A stretch of 64,000 bases of DNA from CAVXTF01 sp963701375 (GTDB taxonomy: Bacteria > Actinomycetota > Acidimicrobiia > Acidimicrobiales > CAVXTF01), in the NCBI GenBank assembly GCA_963701375.1, contig CAVOZT010000001.1:372001-436000 (forward strand). The letters run 5' to 3'. A model generated the notes under the pieces. It made no database searches and was not told the origin of the DNA. It saw only the letters and a list, made by a program, of their open reading frames with translations. Numbering within the stretch: the stretch's first letter is position 1; every line of letters starts with the position of its first letter. The position numbers were made by a program, and so were the translations under genes. Shown here piece by piece: positions 55,712-64,000 of the stretch.

Positions 55712-55911
55712 CGCCGGATGATGGCAGAAGGCCGGCCGAGGCACCCGGCGCGTGAAGAACGAGCGTGAGCGGCGTGGGCCGGACCGGCATCCGAGCCTGG
55801 GTTCACCCTGGGTCCCGGGGTTGTTACTATCTAGGTAGGAGAAATCCATTCCCCGGCCCGATCGGGGAGAGCGCTCCCGGTCGATCCGGGAAGAGCGTCA
55901 CAGGAGCAGTT
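55712..55911. promoter_or_regulatory. sufB / peptidase divergent regulatory region
   Basis: This 200-base region holds an imperfect palindrome CTATCTAGGTAG near 55827-55840 and GC-rich dyads (CCGATCGG, GAGCGCTC near 55860-55876) upstream of the CAGGAG ribosome-binding site of sufB. It could hold an Fe-S-responsive operator, but the sufR-type regulator gene is not in the window. Confidence 0.35.
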
Positions 55912-57313
55912 ATGGCAGGCACAGAGCTCGATCTCGGTCGCTACTCGCTCGGTTGGAGCGACGTAGAGGACTACGTCTTCAAGCCCAAGAAGGGCCTGTC
56001 CGAGGCCGTCGTCCGCGAGATGTCGGAGATGAAGGGCGAGCCCGACTGGATGCGCAAGTTCAGGTTGAGGGCACTTAAGCGCTTCGAGGCCAAGCCCATG
56101 AAGGCGTGGTTCGCGGTGAACATGCCCGACTTGGACTTCGACGACATCTTCTATTACATCAAGCCGACAGATGGCCAGGTTGACTCCTGGGAGGACCTGC
56201 CCGAGGCCATAAGGAACACCTACGACAAGCTCGGCATCCCGCAAGCAGAGCGGAAGTATCTAGCCGGTGTGACCGCGCAGTACGAGTCCGAGGTCGTCTT
56301 CCACCGAAACCGCGAGGACCTCGAGAGTCAGGGCGTTCTGTTCTGCGACATGGACACCGCCGTGCGCGAGCACCCAGAACTGGTGCGAAAGTGGTTCGGC
56401 ACGATCATCCCCCCGAACGACAACAAATTCGCCGCGCTCGAATTCAGCGGTGTGGTCCGGTGGCTCTTTCATCTACGTGCCGCCGGGCGTCAACGTGGAG
56501 ATGCCGCTTCAGGCGTACTTCCGAATTAACGCCGAGAACATGGGCCAGTTCGAGCGGACGTTGATCATCGCCGACGAGGGCTCGCAGGTTCATTACATCG
56601 AAGGGTGCTCCGCACCCGTCTACTCGACGGACTCGCTTCACTCAGCCGTGGTGGAGCTGGTCGCGTTGCCGGGCAGCCGCATCACCTACACCACCATCCA
56701 GAACTGGTCGAACAACGTCTACAACCTTGTTACGAAGCGAGCCCGCGCAGAGGCGGAGGCTCACGTCGAGTGGATAGACGGCAACATCGGGTCCCGGCTC
56801 ACCATGAAGTACCCGTCGGTCTGGCTGATGGGTCCGAAGGCTTCCGGCGAGGTTCTCTCGGTGGCCTACTCGGGCGCCGGGCAGCACCAGGACGCCGGCG
56901 CCAAGATGGTGCACGTCGCCCCCGAGACGACCTCGACCATCGTCTCGAAGTCGATCTCGAAAGACGGAGGGCTTTCGACCTACAGAGGGCTCGTGAAGGT
57001 GGAGGAAGGCGCGAAGCACGCCAAGAGCTTTGTGCGCTGTGACGCGTTGATCCTCGACGACCACTCGACCTCTGAGACGAAGCCGACGATGGAGGTCGCC
57101 GAGCGTGACGCGCAGATCGGTCACGAGGCGACGGTCTCCAAGATCGGAGAGGACCAGCTCTTCTACCTCATGAGCCGCGGCCTGTCCGAGAGCCAAGCGA
57201 TGGGCATGGTCGTGAACGGGTTCATAGAGCCGATCACCCGCACCCTGCCGATGGAGTACGCGGTCGAGTGGAGCCGTCTCATAGAGCTGCAGATGGAAGG
57301 TTCTGTCGGCTGA
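55912..57313 (+). CDS. sufB: Fe-S cluster assembly scaffold SufB (frameshifted)
   Basis: SufB is the scaffold of the SUF Fe-S assembly complex with SufC and SufD. Allowing one extra base at about 56440, it is 466 residues, the usual length. The start ATG 55912 has CAGGAG upstream. Visible blocks are YKFKPKKGLSE-like YVFKPKKGLSEAVVREMSEMK, FDDIFYYIKPTDGQ, KFAAL (break) SAVWSGGSFIYVPPGV, HYIEGCSAPVYSTDSLHSAVVE with the conserved cysteine, and RDAQIGHEATVSKIGEDQLFYLMSRGL. The frame break splits an otherwise perfect match. Confidence 0.96.
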
Positions 57314-57455
57314 AAAGACTGGTCCGAGGGCGCGCGGTCCGACCGACGCGTGAGAGGGGCTCAAGTCCAGAGACGGCGGACAAAACTTCCCTCAGTCCGA
57401 ATGACGCCTGACGTCGTCGAGACGTCGGTCGTTGGTGATGCAAGGATATGTAGCC

Positions 57456-57812
57456 GTGCCGATGCGAGAAGAGTGCAAGCACTTCCAGAGCCGCACATAT
57501 GCGTCCGGTGAAGTTGCGCGTTTCTGTGAGCTCGACCTCGCGCCGGAGGCACCTTGGCGCTGTCCTGAGAACTGCCCAAAGTACGAACGGCGGTTCGCTG
57601 ACGTCGGATGGGTTCACGGGACCCTCGTCGAGCCTCCCATAGAGGACGAGCCTCCGGGCGACCCGAAGAAGATCGCAGAGATCCTCGATCAGGCAGAGGA
57701 CATCGTGAACGCCGTCGCGCCCGAGGCGTGGGCGGAGGCCGAACGCGAGCAAGCGGCGGCCGATCGGCGCCGTGATCGCGGGCGCAGGTGGCCCTGGAGG
57801 CGCAGGGGCTGA
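57456..57812 (+). CDS. Four-cysteine small protein in the suf locus
   Basis: This 118-residue protein is taken from GTG 57456 with AAGGA 9 bases upstream; earlier starts at 57432-57438 add a few residues. Four cysteines stand out, as ECKHF, RFCELD and WRCPENCPKYE, with an EILDQAEDIVN helix and a basic RRRDRGRRWPWRRRG tail. The spacing could bind zinc or an Fe-S cluster. I do not recognise the family. It lies between sufB and sufD, suggesting a Fe-S-related role. Confidence 0.65.
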   Translation: MPMREECKHFQSRTYASGEVARFCELDLAPEAPWRCPENCPKYERRFADVGWVHGTLVEPPIEDEPPGDPKKIAEILDQAEDIVNAVAPEAWAEAEREQAAADRRRDRGRRWPWRRRG

Positions 57813-57861
57813 CGGCGCAAGCCATCAACCGAGACCTCCGGTTTGCTCAGTTCCCGGTGAA

Positions 57862-58692
57862 CTAGTTCCCGGTGAATTTAGGAGGGCGCTTCTCCATGAA
57901 AGCCGACACCGCCTCGACGAGGTCATCGGACTGGAGGAACCCCGAGTTCCAGACCGCCACGTAGTCGAGGCCGTCTTCGATGGCCCGGCGATCCCTGGTC
58001 TTAAGGACGGTCTTTGTTCCCTGTACAACAAGAGGAGAGTTGGCGGCGATCTCGGCCGCGAGACTCTGTGCTGCTTCGAGTGCCGCACCGGCGTCCGGGA
58101 ACACGTCGTTCACGAGGCCGATCTCCCTCGCTCGCTCAACAGGAATGTCCTTGCCCGTGTAAGCGAGCTCGGCAAGATGCCCGGCTCCGATGATCGCGGG
58201 GAGCCGTTGGAGGCTGCCGAGATCGGCGACGATCGCCATCTTGGTCTCGCGCACCGAGAAGACCGCGTCCGAGCTCGCCAGCCTGATGTCACACGCTGTG
58301 ATCAGGTCCACCCCGCCGCCAATGCAGTAGCCGTGAACTGCCGCGACCACGGGCTTTGGACAATCCGCCACCGAGGAGATCGAGGCCTGCATGCGACGGA
58401 TGCTGAGCCTGGCGGACGCGGCGGTCGCCGCCCGAGAATGCTGCGTCCCTCCGCTCGAGCCGTCATCGCTCAACATCGCGCCCATGGCCTTCAGGTCGAG
58501 CCCGACGCTGAAGTGAGGGCCCTTGGCGGCAACCACAACGGCTCTCACGTCGGGGTCGGCCGACAACTCGGACATCAAGATCGGCAGGTCCGACCAGAAG
58601 GCCGGTCCCATGGCGTTCCTCGCCTCTGGGCGGTCGAGCCACAAGGTCGCGACGTTGCCGTCGTGCTGCACGCTCAGTACGTCGGAGCTCAT
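57862..58692 (-). CDS. Enoyl-CoA hydratase/isomerase (dienoyl-CoA isomerase-like crotonase)
   Basis: This 276-residue crotonase has the oxyanion segment FSVGLDLKAM and GGGVDLITACDIRLAS, and the active-site region VFSVRETKMAIVADLGSLQRLP. In Δ3,5-Δ2,4-dienoyl-CoA isomerases, an aspartate (AADVGTLQRLP) takes the place of a hydratase glutamate; the ADLGSLQRLP here fits that group. It lies on the minus strand, between sufB and sufD, with no obvious link to Fe-S assembly. Confidence 0.9.
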   Translation of the reverse strand: MSSDVLSVQHDGNVATLWLDRPEARNAMGPAFWSDLPILMSELSADPDVRAVVVAAKGPHFSVGLDLKAMGAMLSDDGSSGGTQHSRAATAASARLSIRRMQASISSVADCPKPVVAAVHGYCIGGGVDLITACDIRLASSDAVFSVRETKMAIVADLGSLQRLPAIIGAGHLAELAYTGKDIPVERAREIGLVNDVFPDAGAALEAAQSLAAEIAANSPLVVQGTKTVLKTRDRRAIEDGLDYVAVWNSGFLQSDDLVEAVSAFMEKRPPKFTGN

Positions 58693-58889
58693 CGCTCAAC
58701 CTTATTCCCGGCCGGCCCGCTTTCCTCCGAGAGGGGAAGCTTCGTCTGAATCAGCGCCGGAAGAATCCCAGGTGGAGCCAGGTAAGATCGATGCTGAACG
58801 CGGCAGGTCGCCTCGCTCCTTGCCGGAACAAGCTGGAGCCGAGCGAATTCGTTGCGTGTGGTCTTGCTACCGACAAGGAGCCAAAACCC

Positions 58890-60302
58890 TTGACGTTCAC
58901 CGCCGACGCGTCCGCGAGGCTTTCGGGTCCGGACTGGCTCGCTTCGCGCCGAAGCGCGGCGTGGGAGCGATTCAGCGCTGCGTCGCTACCGACCGAAGAC
59001 GAGGAATTGTGGAAGTACAGCGATGTCGGCCAGCTCGACCTCGACTTGTTCGCGCCCTTCATCTTCGAGGCATCAGCGGGGCGGACGACGGACAGCTTGA
59101 TCGCTCGAGCCCGCAGGGTCGCGTCGTTCGCGGGTGAGTGGTCGGCCTTGGTGGTCACCGTGGATGGATCCTTGCTTTGCGTCGAACAAGGAGCGGACGG
59201 CCCAGTCGACGGTGACGACGGGGGAGTGCTCAGGGTGCACCGTGCCTCTGCGGGCGAGGTTCCGGAACCTGTAGCGCTCTCACGTGATGCGCTCGACGAT
59301 CTTCATTCCGCATTCGTGTCGGACGTGGTGCAGGTTCGGATAAATGCGAAGACAAGTCTCGAACATCCGGTCGTGGTCGTGCACCTCGTCACGCGCGGGT
59401 CGTCGGCAGCAACGGGAGGGGAGGTGGCTCTGGCACCGGCCTCGTTCCCGCACCTGTATGTACACCTCGGCGCGTCATCCGAGGCGAGCGTGGTCGAGGT
59501 GATCACCGGCGCCGCCGGCCTCCATGCAAACGTCATCGACGAGCCTTTCGCACCTGGTGCGAAGGGCCTCATCGTTCCGTTGACCGAGTTCGAATTGGCA
59601 GACAATTCTCGTCTTTCATACGCATCGCTTCAGGTGCTCCCGCCGGGGTGGCGGCAGCTGGGCGTGCAAGCTGGGCGGATCGGACGCGATGCTTCTCTGC
59701 GCACTTTCAGCGCCAGCCTGGGCGCCAGCGCCGGCAGGGTCCGGTCGGACGCCGAGCTCGCCGGCCAGGGCGGCGAAGCCGTGCTGGTTGCGGGCTATCT
59801 CGGCACCGGGGAGCAATTGCACGATCTTCGGACTATCCAGGACCACGTCGCTCCTCACACTCGAAGCCAGCTTCTCTGCATGGGTGCCGTCACCGATATG
59901 GCGCGGTCGGCCTATGTCGGGCTCACCAGGGTACGAAACGGGGCGCACGGCGCCGACGCTTTCCAGACCAATCGGAACCTCGTGCTTTCCGAGGGCGCTC
60001 ACGCCGACTCGGTCCCGACTCTCGACATCCAGGAGAACGACGTTCGCTGTAGCCACGCCTCCACTGTCGGTCCGATCGACGAGGACCAGCGCTACTACCT
60101 CGAATCGCGTGGCATCGATCCGGCGGTCGCCGAGCGCCTGATCGTCCTCGGATTCTTCACCGATCTGGCGAGTGCCTCACCTATCTCGGCTGTCGGGGAC
60201 TGGTTCGTCGGGTCGGTATCGAAGCGCCTCGCCGCACACGTCGGTGGTGCGTCAGAGGACGCGGCGTTCGAACTCAGAAACGATGAGCAGATCCGTGCCT
60301 GA
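58890..60302 (+). CDS. sufD: Fe-S cluster assembly protein SufD
   Basis: SufD pairs with SufB in the SufBC2D complex. TTG 58890, with AAGGAG 10 bases upstream, gives 470 residues and the family N-terminus TFTADASARLSGPDWLASRR; ATG 58791 would add 33 residues without family features. Blocks seen include EDEELWKYSDVG, the central beta helix, and the conserved SufB/D C-terminal region TLDIQENDVRCSHASTVGPIDEDQRYYLESRGI with the H in CSHASTVG. It overlaps the Rieske-type gene. Confidence 0.93.
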   Translation: MTFTADASARLSGPDWLASRRSAAWERFSAASLPTEDEELWKYSDVGQLDLDLFAPFIFEASAGRTTDSLIARARRVASFAGEWSALVVTVDGSLLCVEQGADGPVDGDDGGVLRVHRASAGEVPEPVALSRDALDDLHSAFVSDVVQVRINAKTSLEHPVVVVHLVTRGSSAATGGEVALAPASFPHLYVHLGASSEASVVEVITGAAGLHANVIDEPFAPGAKGLIVPLTEFELADNSRLSYASLQVLPPGWRQLGVQAGRIGRDASLRTFSASLGASAGRVRSDAELAGQGGEAVLVAGYLGTGEQLHDLRTIQDHVAPHTRSQLLCMGAVTDMARSAYVGLTRVRNGAHGADAFQTNRNLVLSEGAHADSVPTLDIQENDVRCSHASTVGPIDEDQRYYLESRGIDPAVAERLIVLGFFTDLASASPISAVGDWFVGSVSKRLAAHVGGASEDAAFELRNDEQIRA

Positions 60303-60612
60303 GATGGTCAGGCTGTGCAGCCGTGACGACCTCGAACCGGGCACGGCCCGGTGTTTCGACGTGCGTGGGACCGGCGTTGCTCTCGTGCGCGTGAACGACG
60401 ATTTCTTCGCTATCGGAGATCGCTGCAGCCACGAGGACTACTCGCTTTCAGAGGGCGAGGTACTCGAGGAGGAATGCGAGATCGAGTGTTGGAAGCACGG
60501 GTCGACATTTGACCTCCGCACCGGCGAGCCGCGTTCGCTCCCAGCCACCAAGCCGGTGCCCGTTTATCCAGTAGCGATCGACGGCGAGGACGTAATGGTG
60601 GAGCTGTCGTGA
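60283..60612 (+). CDS. Rieske-type [2Fe-2S] ferredoxin in the suf operon
   Basis: This 109-residue protein has the Rieske ligands: Cys-x-His in GDRCSHEDYSLSEGE and Cys-x2-His in ECWKHGSTFDLRTGEP. It is a non-heme dioxygenase-type ferredoxin common between sufD and sufC in actinobacterial suf operons, where it may carry electrons for cluster assembly. ATG 60283, GTG 60295 or ATG 60304 could be the start; all overlap or follow the sufD stop closely. The 3' end overlaps sufC by GTGA. Confidence 0.93.
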   Translation: MSRSVPEMVRLCSRDDLEPGTARCFDVRGTGVALVRVNDDFFAIGDRCSHEDYSLSEGEVLEEECEIECWKHGSTFDLRTGEPRSLPATKPVPVYPVAIDGEDVMVELS

Positions 60613-61406
60613 CGGGGCCCCCCTTCGCTCACGAACTGAAGGTGCGTGAGCTCCGCGCCGGCGTCCCGGGTCGCGAGGTTCTCCGGGGTGTCGACCTCAC
60701 CGTGCGATCTGGAGAGGTGCACGCGGTCATGGGTCCGAACGGGTCCGGCAAGAGCACTCTTGCTCACGTGATCATGGGCCGGCCCGGCTACGAGGTGCTC
60801 GGCGGCAGCGTGACGCTCGACGGAACAGAGCTGCTCGACCTGCCGGCCTGGGAGCGCGCAAGGCTCGGCCTGTTCCTTGCCCCGCAATACCCCACGGAAG
60901 TTCCCGGCGTCGCTCTCTTGGACGTGCTGGCGGAAGCCAAGTCCGCAAACTCGGGACGTGGTGTTGAATCGGGCGATTCCGGCGGCGATTCCGCCGCCGG
61001 CGTATTGAGGCATGTCGCGACCGCCGAGGCGACGAAGATCGGCCTGGATGCATCTTTCCTGGACCGTGCCATCAACGTCGACCTGTCGGGCGGCGAGAGG
61101 AAACGCAGCGAGGTCCTCCAACTCGCAGTCCTCGAGCCAGCGATCGCAGTGCTCGACGAGCTCGACTCGGGGATCGACGTGGACGGGCTGAACGACGTAG
61201 GCAGGCGCGTTCACGAGGCGGTTGGTGAATGGGGTGTCGGTGTCCTCGCGATCACTCACTACAGAAGGTTGCTCACCGCAATTCGTCCTGACGCTGTGCA
61301 CGTCCTCGTGGATGGTCGCATCGTGGCAAGCGGTGGTCCCGAGCTTGCAGACGAGCTCGAGCGGACGGGCTATTCGGCTTATGGAGGCTCCGACACGGCT
61401 GTGTGA
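60609..61406 (+). CDS. sufC: Fe-S cluster assembly ATPase SufC
   Basis: SufC is the ABC-type ATPase of the SufBCD complex. It has 265 residues from GTG 60609. Motifs are Walker A GPNGSGKSTLAHVIMG, signature LSGGERKRSEVLQLAVL, Walker B AIAVLDELDSGIDVDGL and the switch histidine in AITHYRRLL. The LFLAPQYPTEVPGV segment is the SufC-specific Q-loop. A stretch around residues 115-130 (SGRGVESGDSGGDSAAG) is a Ser/Gly-rich insertion. No sufS, sufU or sufT gene follows in the window. Confidence 0.97.
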   Translation: MTGPPFAHELKVRELRAGVPGREVLRGVDLTVRSGEVHAVMGPNGSGKSTLAHVIMGRPGYEVLGGSVTLDGTELLDLPAWERARLGLFLAPQYPTEVPGVALLDVLAEAKSANSGRGVESGDSGGDSAAGVLRHVATAEATKIGLDASFLDRAINVDLSGGERKRSEVLQLAVLEPAIAVLDELDSGIDVDGLNDVGRRVHEAVGEWGVGVLAITHYRRLLTAIRPDAVHVLVDGRIVASGGPELADELERTGYSAYGGSDTAV

Positions 61407-61459
61407 GCTGTCGTGAAAGAGCCGTGAGTTGTGTGTGTCTGCGGGTCTTCGTTGTTTGA

Positions 61460-61753
61460 CTAACGCTTTTTTGCCTTCTTGCCCTTGAACAATTCGCGCC
61501 AATCTGAGGCTGATACCTTGACGTCGAACTTCTTTGCCGCAGACACGATGTGTTTCCATGCGCGATCCCGCTCAGCGTCGGTGACCCCTTTCACCTGATC
61601 GAAACGCGAGACAGCGTTTCGGACATGCTTCGCGTCCGTTAGTGGTTCCTTGCGTTTCGTCCTGAACGTGTAGCTCGAGTCCGGAAGACGCTTCTTCTCT
61701 GCTGTGCTCATCCCTGTCTTCGACTTGCGCTTCTTCGGTTTGGTGTTGCTCAT
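61460..61753 (-). CDS. Small basic DUF6582-like protein
   Basis: This 97-residue, lysine-rich protein shows KKRLPDSSYTFRTKRKEPLTDAKHVRNAVSRFDQVKGVTDAERDRAWKHIVSAAKKF, the pattern of DUF6582 proteins, often phage- or actinobacteria-associated and possibly nucleic-acid binding. The first 20 residues and the C-terminus are strongly basic. No signal peptide. Its function is unknown. Confidence 0.8.
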   Translation of the reverse strand: MSNTKPKKRKSKTGMSTAEKKRLPDSSYTFRTKRKEPLTDAKHVRNAVSRFDQVKGVTDAERDRAWKHIVSAAKKFDVKVSASDWRELFKGKKAKKR

Positions 61754-62157
61754 CGCTACCTCCGGTGTCTATGGAAAATCATTCGCGACGCTACCCAGGC
61801 CCGTAGATCTGTAACGGCGTCAAGGACAGCCGAATTCGCACGTCAAAGAGAAGAGTTCCTCGCATGGAGTACGGCGCGTTTATCCCGCTGAGAGATGGGC
61901 ATCGGAGTCGGAGGCACGCCCACGTTCGCGGTTGTGGGGGTTGACCGTGACTGGGCGTGCCCTTTCGAGTAAGCCGCCGCCATCCTCACTCAGCTTGCTG
62001 GACGAACGATCGCCACCCTTTGGACCCCGGCCCCATGTCTGGTGAAGCTCGTCGAGGAGGATGATTTCAGCGGCCTCGTTCCGCGGCCGCCTTTGCCCAT
62101 ACGATGAGGCGAGCCCGAGTAGCCGAGGGTCGGGCACGAACCTCGAGGTGTGCTCAC
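61754..62157. other. 404-base divergent stretch without a gene
   Basis: This lies between the start of the basic protein at 61753 and the LLM oxidoreductase. Open frames inside it have no protein-like features. Promoters for both genes are probably here; I see no repeats, RNA gene or clear terminator. Confidence 0.4.
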
Positions 62158-63318
62158 ATGCGCGTCTTCAGCTTTCATCTCATGCCCTACCCGGACCTGC
62201 CGGACGACTACGACGGCCCGGCGTGGATCACCTGTCCCAACTCGCTCTTCGACGCGAATGCCGGAGGTGCGCACTACAACCGGTACATCGACGAGCTGCT
62301 GTTGGCCGAAGAGCTTGGTTTCGACGGGGTCTGCGTGAACGAGCATCACCAGAACGCCTATGGCACGATGCCGTCCCCCAACCTGATCGCCTCCATCCTC
62401 GCCCGTCTGACCAGCAGGGTCCGGATCGCGGTAGTGGGCAACGCGCTGCCGCTTTACGACCCGCCGACTCGGGTTGCCGAGGAGTTCGCGATGATCGACT
62501 GCATAAGCGGCGGGCGGCTCATCGCCGGCATGGTCGTCGGCGGGGGACCTGAGTACTACTCCTTCTCTATAAACCCTGCGCACGCGAGAGAGCGGTTCGC
62601 GGAAGCCCACGAGATCGTCATTAGAGCGTGGACAGAGCCAGGGCCTTTCGAGTTCATCGGCAAGCACTACAAGTTGCGTTACGTAAACACCTGGCCCCGC
62701 CCGATCCAAAAGCCCCACCCCGAGGTGTGGATCCCGGGGGCGGGATCACTCGAAACACTCGAGTTCGTGGCGCGCCACCACTACGCCTACATGGGGATCC
62801 CTTACTTCCACATCGACGTGTTCGACCGCATGTTCGGCATGATGCGCCAGGCGTGCGAGCGCGAGGGATACGAGGCCGAACCGCACCAGCTCGGCTGGTT
62901 GGTCCCGATATTCGTCGCCGAATCCGACGCGGAAGCGCGCAAGCATTACGAAGAGCACTTCTGGTATTTCGTGAAACGGCTTCTGCCTGGGATCAACATC
63001 TCGCCGCCTGGGTATACATCGGTCAGATCGGTCGAAAACGTAATGAAGGGCGCGGCGACGTTCGCGCTCAACCTCGAGACGTGGGACGAGGTCGTCGCTG
63101 GACAGTACGCGATCGTCGGGTCCCCGGAGACGGTAACTGAGCTTCTCAGCCAGAACATGGAGCGGCTCGGTGTCGGCAACCTGCTCGGGCTCTTCCAGCT
63201 CGGCACGCTCCCTGCGGACGACACCCGCCGTAATCTCGAGTTGTTCGCCACCGAGGTCATGCCGAAGCTGCGCTCACGTTTCCGAAGTGAGCAGGAGATG
63301 TCCGGGGCGTCTCTATGA
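62158..63318 (+). CDS. LLM-class flavin-dependent oxidoreductase
   Basis: This 386-residue luciferase-fold protein starts at ATG 62158; the frame is open upstream to 62104. Blocks are LMPYPDLPDDYDGPAWITCPN at the N-terminus, ELGFDGVCVNEHHQNAYGTMPSPNLIASIL, VGNALPLYDPPTRVAEEFAMIDCISGGRLIAGMVVGGG and KPHPEVWIPGAGSLETLEF. Uses FMN or F420. The 3' end overlaps the alpha/beta hydrolase gene by ATGA, so the two may act in one pathway. Confidence 0.93.
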   Translation: MRVFSFHLMPYPDLPDDYDGPAWITCPNSLFDANAGGAHYNRYIDELLLAEELGFDGVCVNEHHQNAYGTMPSPNLIASILARLTSRVRIAVVGNALPLYDPPTRVAEEFAMIDCISGGRLIAGMVVGGGPEYYSFSINPAHARERFAEAHEIVIRAWTEPGPFEFIGKHYKLRYVNTWPRPIQKPHPEVWIPGAGSLETLEFVARHHYAYMGIPYFHIDVFDRMFGMMRQACEREGYEAEPHQLGWLVPIFVAESDAEARKHYEEHFWYFVKRLLPGINISPPGYTSVRSVENVMKGAATFALNLETWDEVVAGQYAIVGSPETVTELLSQNMERLGVGNLLGLFQLGTLPADDTRRNLELFATEVMPKLRSRFRSEQEMSGASL

Positions 63319-64000
63319 GCACAGTGTCGACACCGCAATTGATCGCGGGCTCGCTCGCAACCGCGGTGGGTCTGGTGGAGATCCACGAGGGCGGCGCGCA
63401 CGGTCCCAATCCGGTCGTCTACCTCCATTCGGCCAGCGGCGAAGCCGCCGGGCTCACGTTCTTGGAACGCCTCGCAGCGAGCCGGCGAGTCATCGCTCCT
63501 GTGTTCCCGGGCTTCGGCACCTCTGAGGGAATCGAACGGATCGAGGACATCGAGGACGCCGCCTTCCACGTTCTCGATGTGATGGATCGCCTGGAAATTG
63601 ACTCTGCGGACCTGGTGGGGATGTCTATGGGCGGTTGGATGGCCGCGGAGGTCGCGGTCCGTTGGCCCGAACGCGTAAGGCGAATGGTTCTCGTGAACCC
63701 GGTCGGTCTCTACGTCGAAGGATCGCCCATCACCGAGATCTTCGGGCGGCATCTCGACGAACTGGCAGGAGAATTGTTCGCCGATCCCGAGTTCCCGATT
63801 GCGCAGCTCATGCGGTTGATCGAGGAGTCCGGGCGCGATCCGACGTCCATTCCTTTCGACTTGGTGCGCCCTTTCATACAGGCAGAGGCGGTCACCGCAA
63901 AGATCGGTTGGAACCCCTACCTGCACAACCCGAAGCTGCGAGGTCGGCTGGGCCGGATAACTGCCCCGACGCTCGTGGTACATGCGGTCCACGACGGGAT
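63315..64000 (+). CDS. Alpha/beta hydrolase (3' end cut by window)
   Basis: The frame is open from ATG 63315, which overlaps the previous stop, to the window end, giving about 228 residues. The alpha/beta hydrolase pattern is VVYLHSASGEAAG (oxyanion region), VIAPVFPGFGTSEG, and the serine nucleophile elbow LVGMSMGGWMAAEVAV; the acid lies in VVHAVHDG near the window end and the histidine is beyond it. It may act on the product of the LLM oxidoreductase. Substrate unknown. Confidence 0.9.
   Translation, partial: MSTVSTPQLIAGSLATAVGLVEIHEGGAHGPNPVVYLHSASGEAAGLTFLERLAASRRVIAPVFPGFGTSEGIERIEDIEDAAFHVLDVMDRLEIDSADLVGMSMGGWMAAEVAVRWPERVRRMVLVNPVGLYVEGSPITEIFGRHLDELAGELFADPEFPIAQLMRLIEESGRDPTSIPFDLVRPFIQAEAVTAKIGWNPYLHNPKLRGRLGRITAPTLVVHAVHDG

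Noticed and set aside
57862..58692. Crotonase as part of Fe-S assembly
   Set aside because: It has a full crotonase fold and opposite strand; nothing links it to SUF beyond position.
1..64000. CRISPR array, rRNA or transposase
   Set aside because: No spaced repeats, rRNA-like sequence or transposase motifs were seen on either strand.

Overview
The window looks like chromosome from a high-GC actinobacterium, most likely an Acidimicrobiia-type lineage (an inference from gene content, not a database match). Supporting signs are many GTG/TTG starts, frequent 4-bp GTGA/ATGA stop-start overlaps, the gene order mfd / SurA-like lipoprotein / mazG / eno / ftsB-divIC / DUF501 / ppx, mycothiol-type DinB-fold enzymes, LLM-class flavin oxidoreductases and a SUF-type Fe-S operon. 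It reads mostly as core and housekeeping sequence with one accessory-looking segment. No rRNA, CRISPR array, transposase or phage module was seen.

Layout. 1-8778: tightly packed, same-strand core cluster (transcription-repair helicase, periplasmic chaperone, NTP pyrophosphohydrolase, enolase, septum protein, DUF501, exopolyphosphatase). 8779-11521: a large two-domain glycosyltransferase and a small coiled-coil protein. 11535-19238: aminotransferase, acetyltransferase, small membrane proteins, a minus-strand epimerase/acyltransferase/NlpC-P60 block and a carboxylesterase. 19270-19343: a tRNA with a UAA anticodon but a short variable loop. 19412-26844: accessory segment with a SLATT-like membrane protein, a coiled-coil methyltransferase, a double-domain glycosyltransferase, two more methyltransferases and a PadR regulator; it is richer in TTA codons than the core genes I checked. 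26884-44969: mixed metabolism and regulation (pyrF, HxlR-controlled efflux, MarR, Lgt-like protein, SDR, second NlpC/P60, hydrolases, CoA-ester lyase, acyl-CoA dehydrogenase). 45032-55711: small proteins, a membrane glycosyltransferase-like protein, MaoC dehydratase, hydrolases, flavin enzymes and a prolyl oligopeptidase. 55912-61406: SUF operon split by an antisense crotonase gene. 61460-64000: a small basic protein, an LLM oxidoreductase and an alpha/beta hydrolase cut by the window end.

How the genes work together. The GT/methyltransferase genes probably build and cap a surface polysaccharide. The C-terminal GT-B domain of the 8779-11246 protein is clearly paralogous to the C-terminal domain of the 21869-24232 protein, so the two loci may act on related glycans. 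The two NlpC/P60 proteins, FtsB/DivIC, the RodZ-like protein and the acyltransferase serve the envelope and division. sufB, sufD, a Rieske-type ferredoxin and sufC form the Fe-S assembly unit, together with an unrecognised four-cysteine protein.

Quality warning. At least eleven single-base frame changes interrupt otherwise well-conserved genes (near 1900, 7942, 8660, 10475, 16680, 24505, 38312, 46530, 46670, 48245, 56440). Ten are best explained by one extra base and one by a missing base. Several hit genes expected to be needed (sufB, mfd), so residual sequencing error is more likely than true pseudogenes. I annotate such genes across the break and mark them frameshifted. All functional names rest on reading motifs by eye; no search was run.
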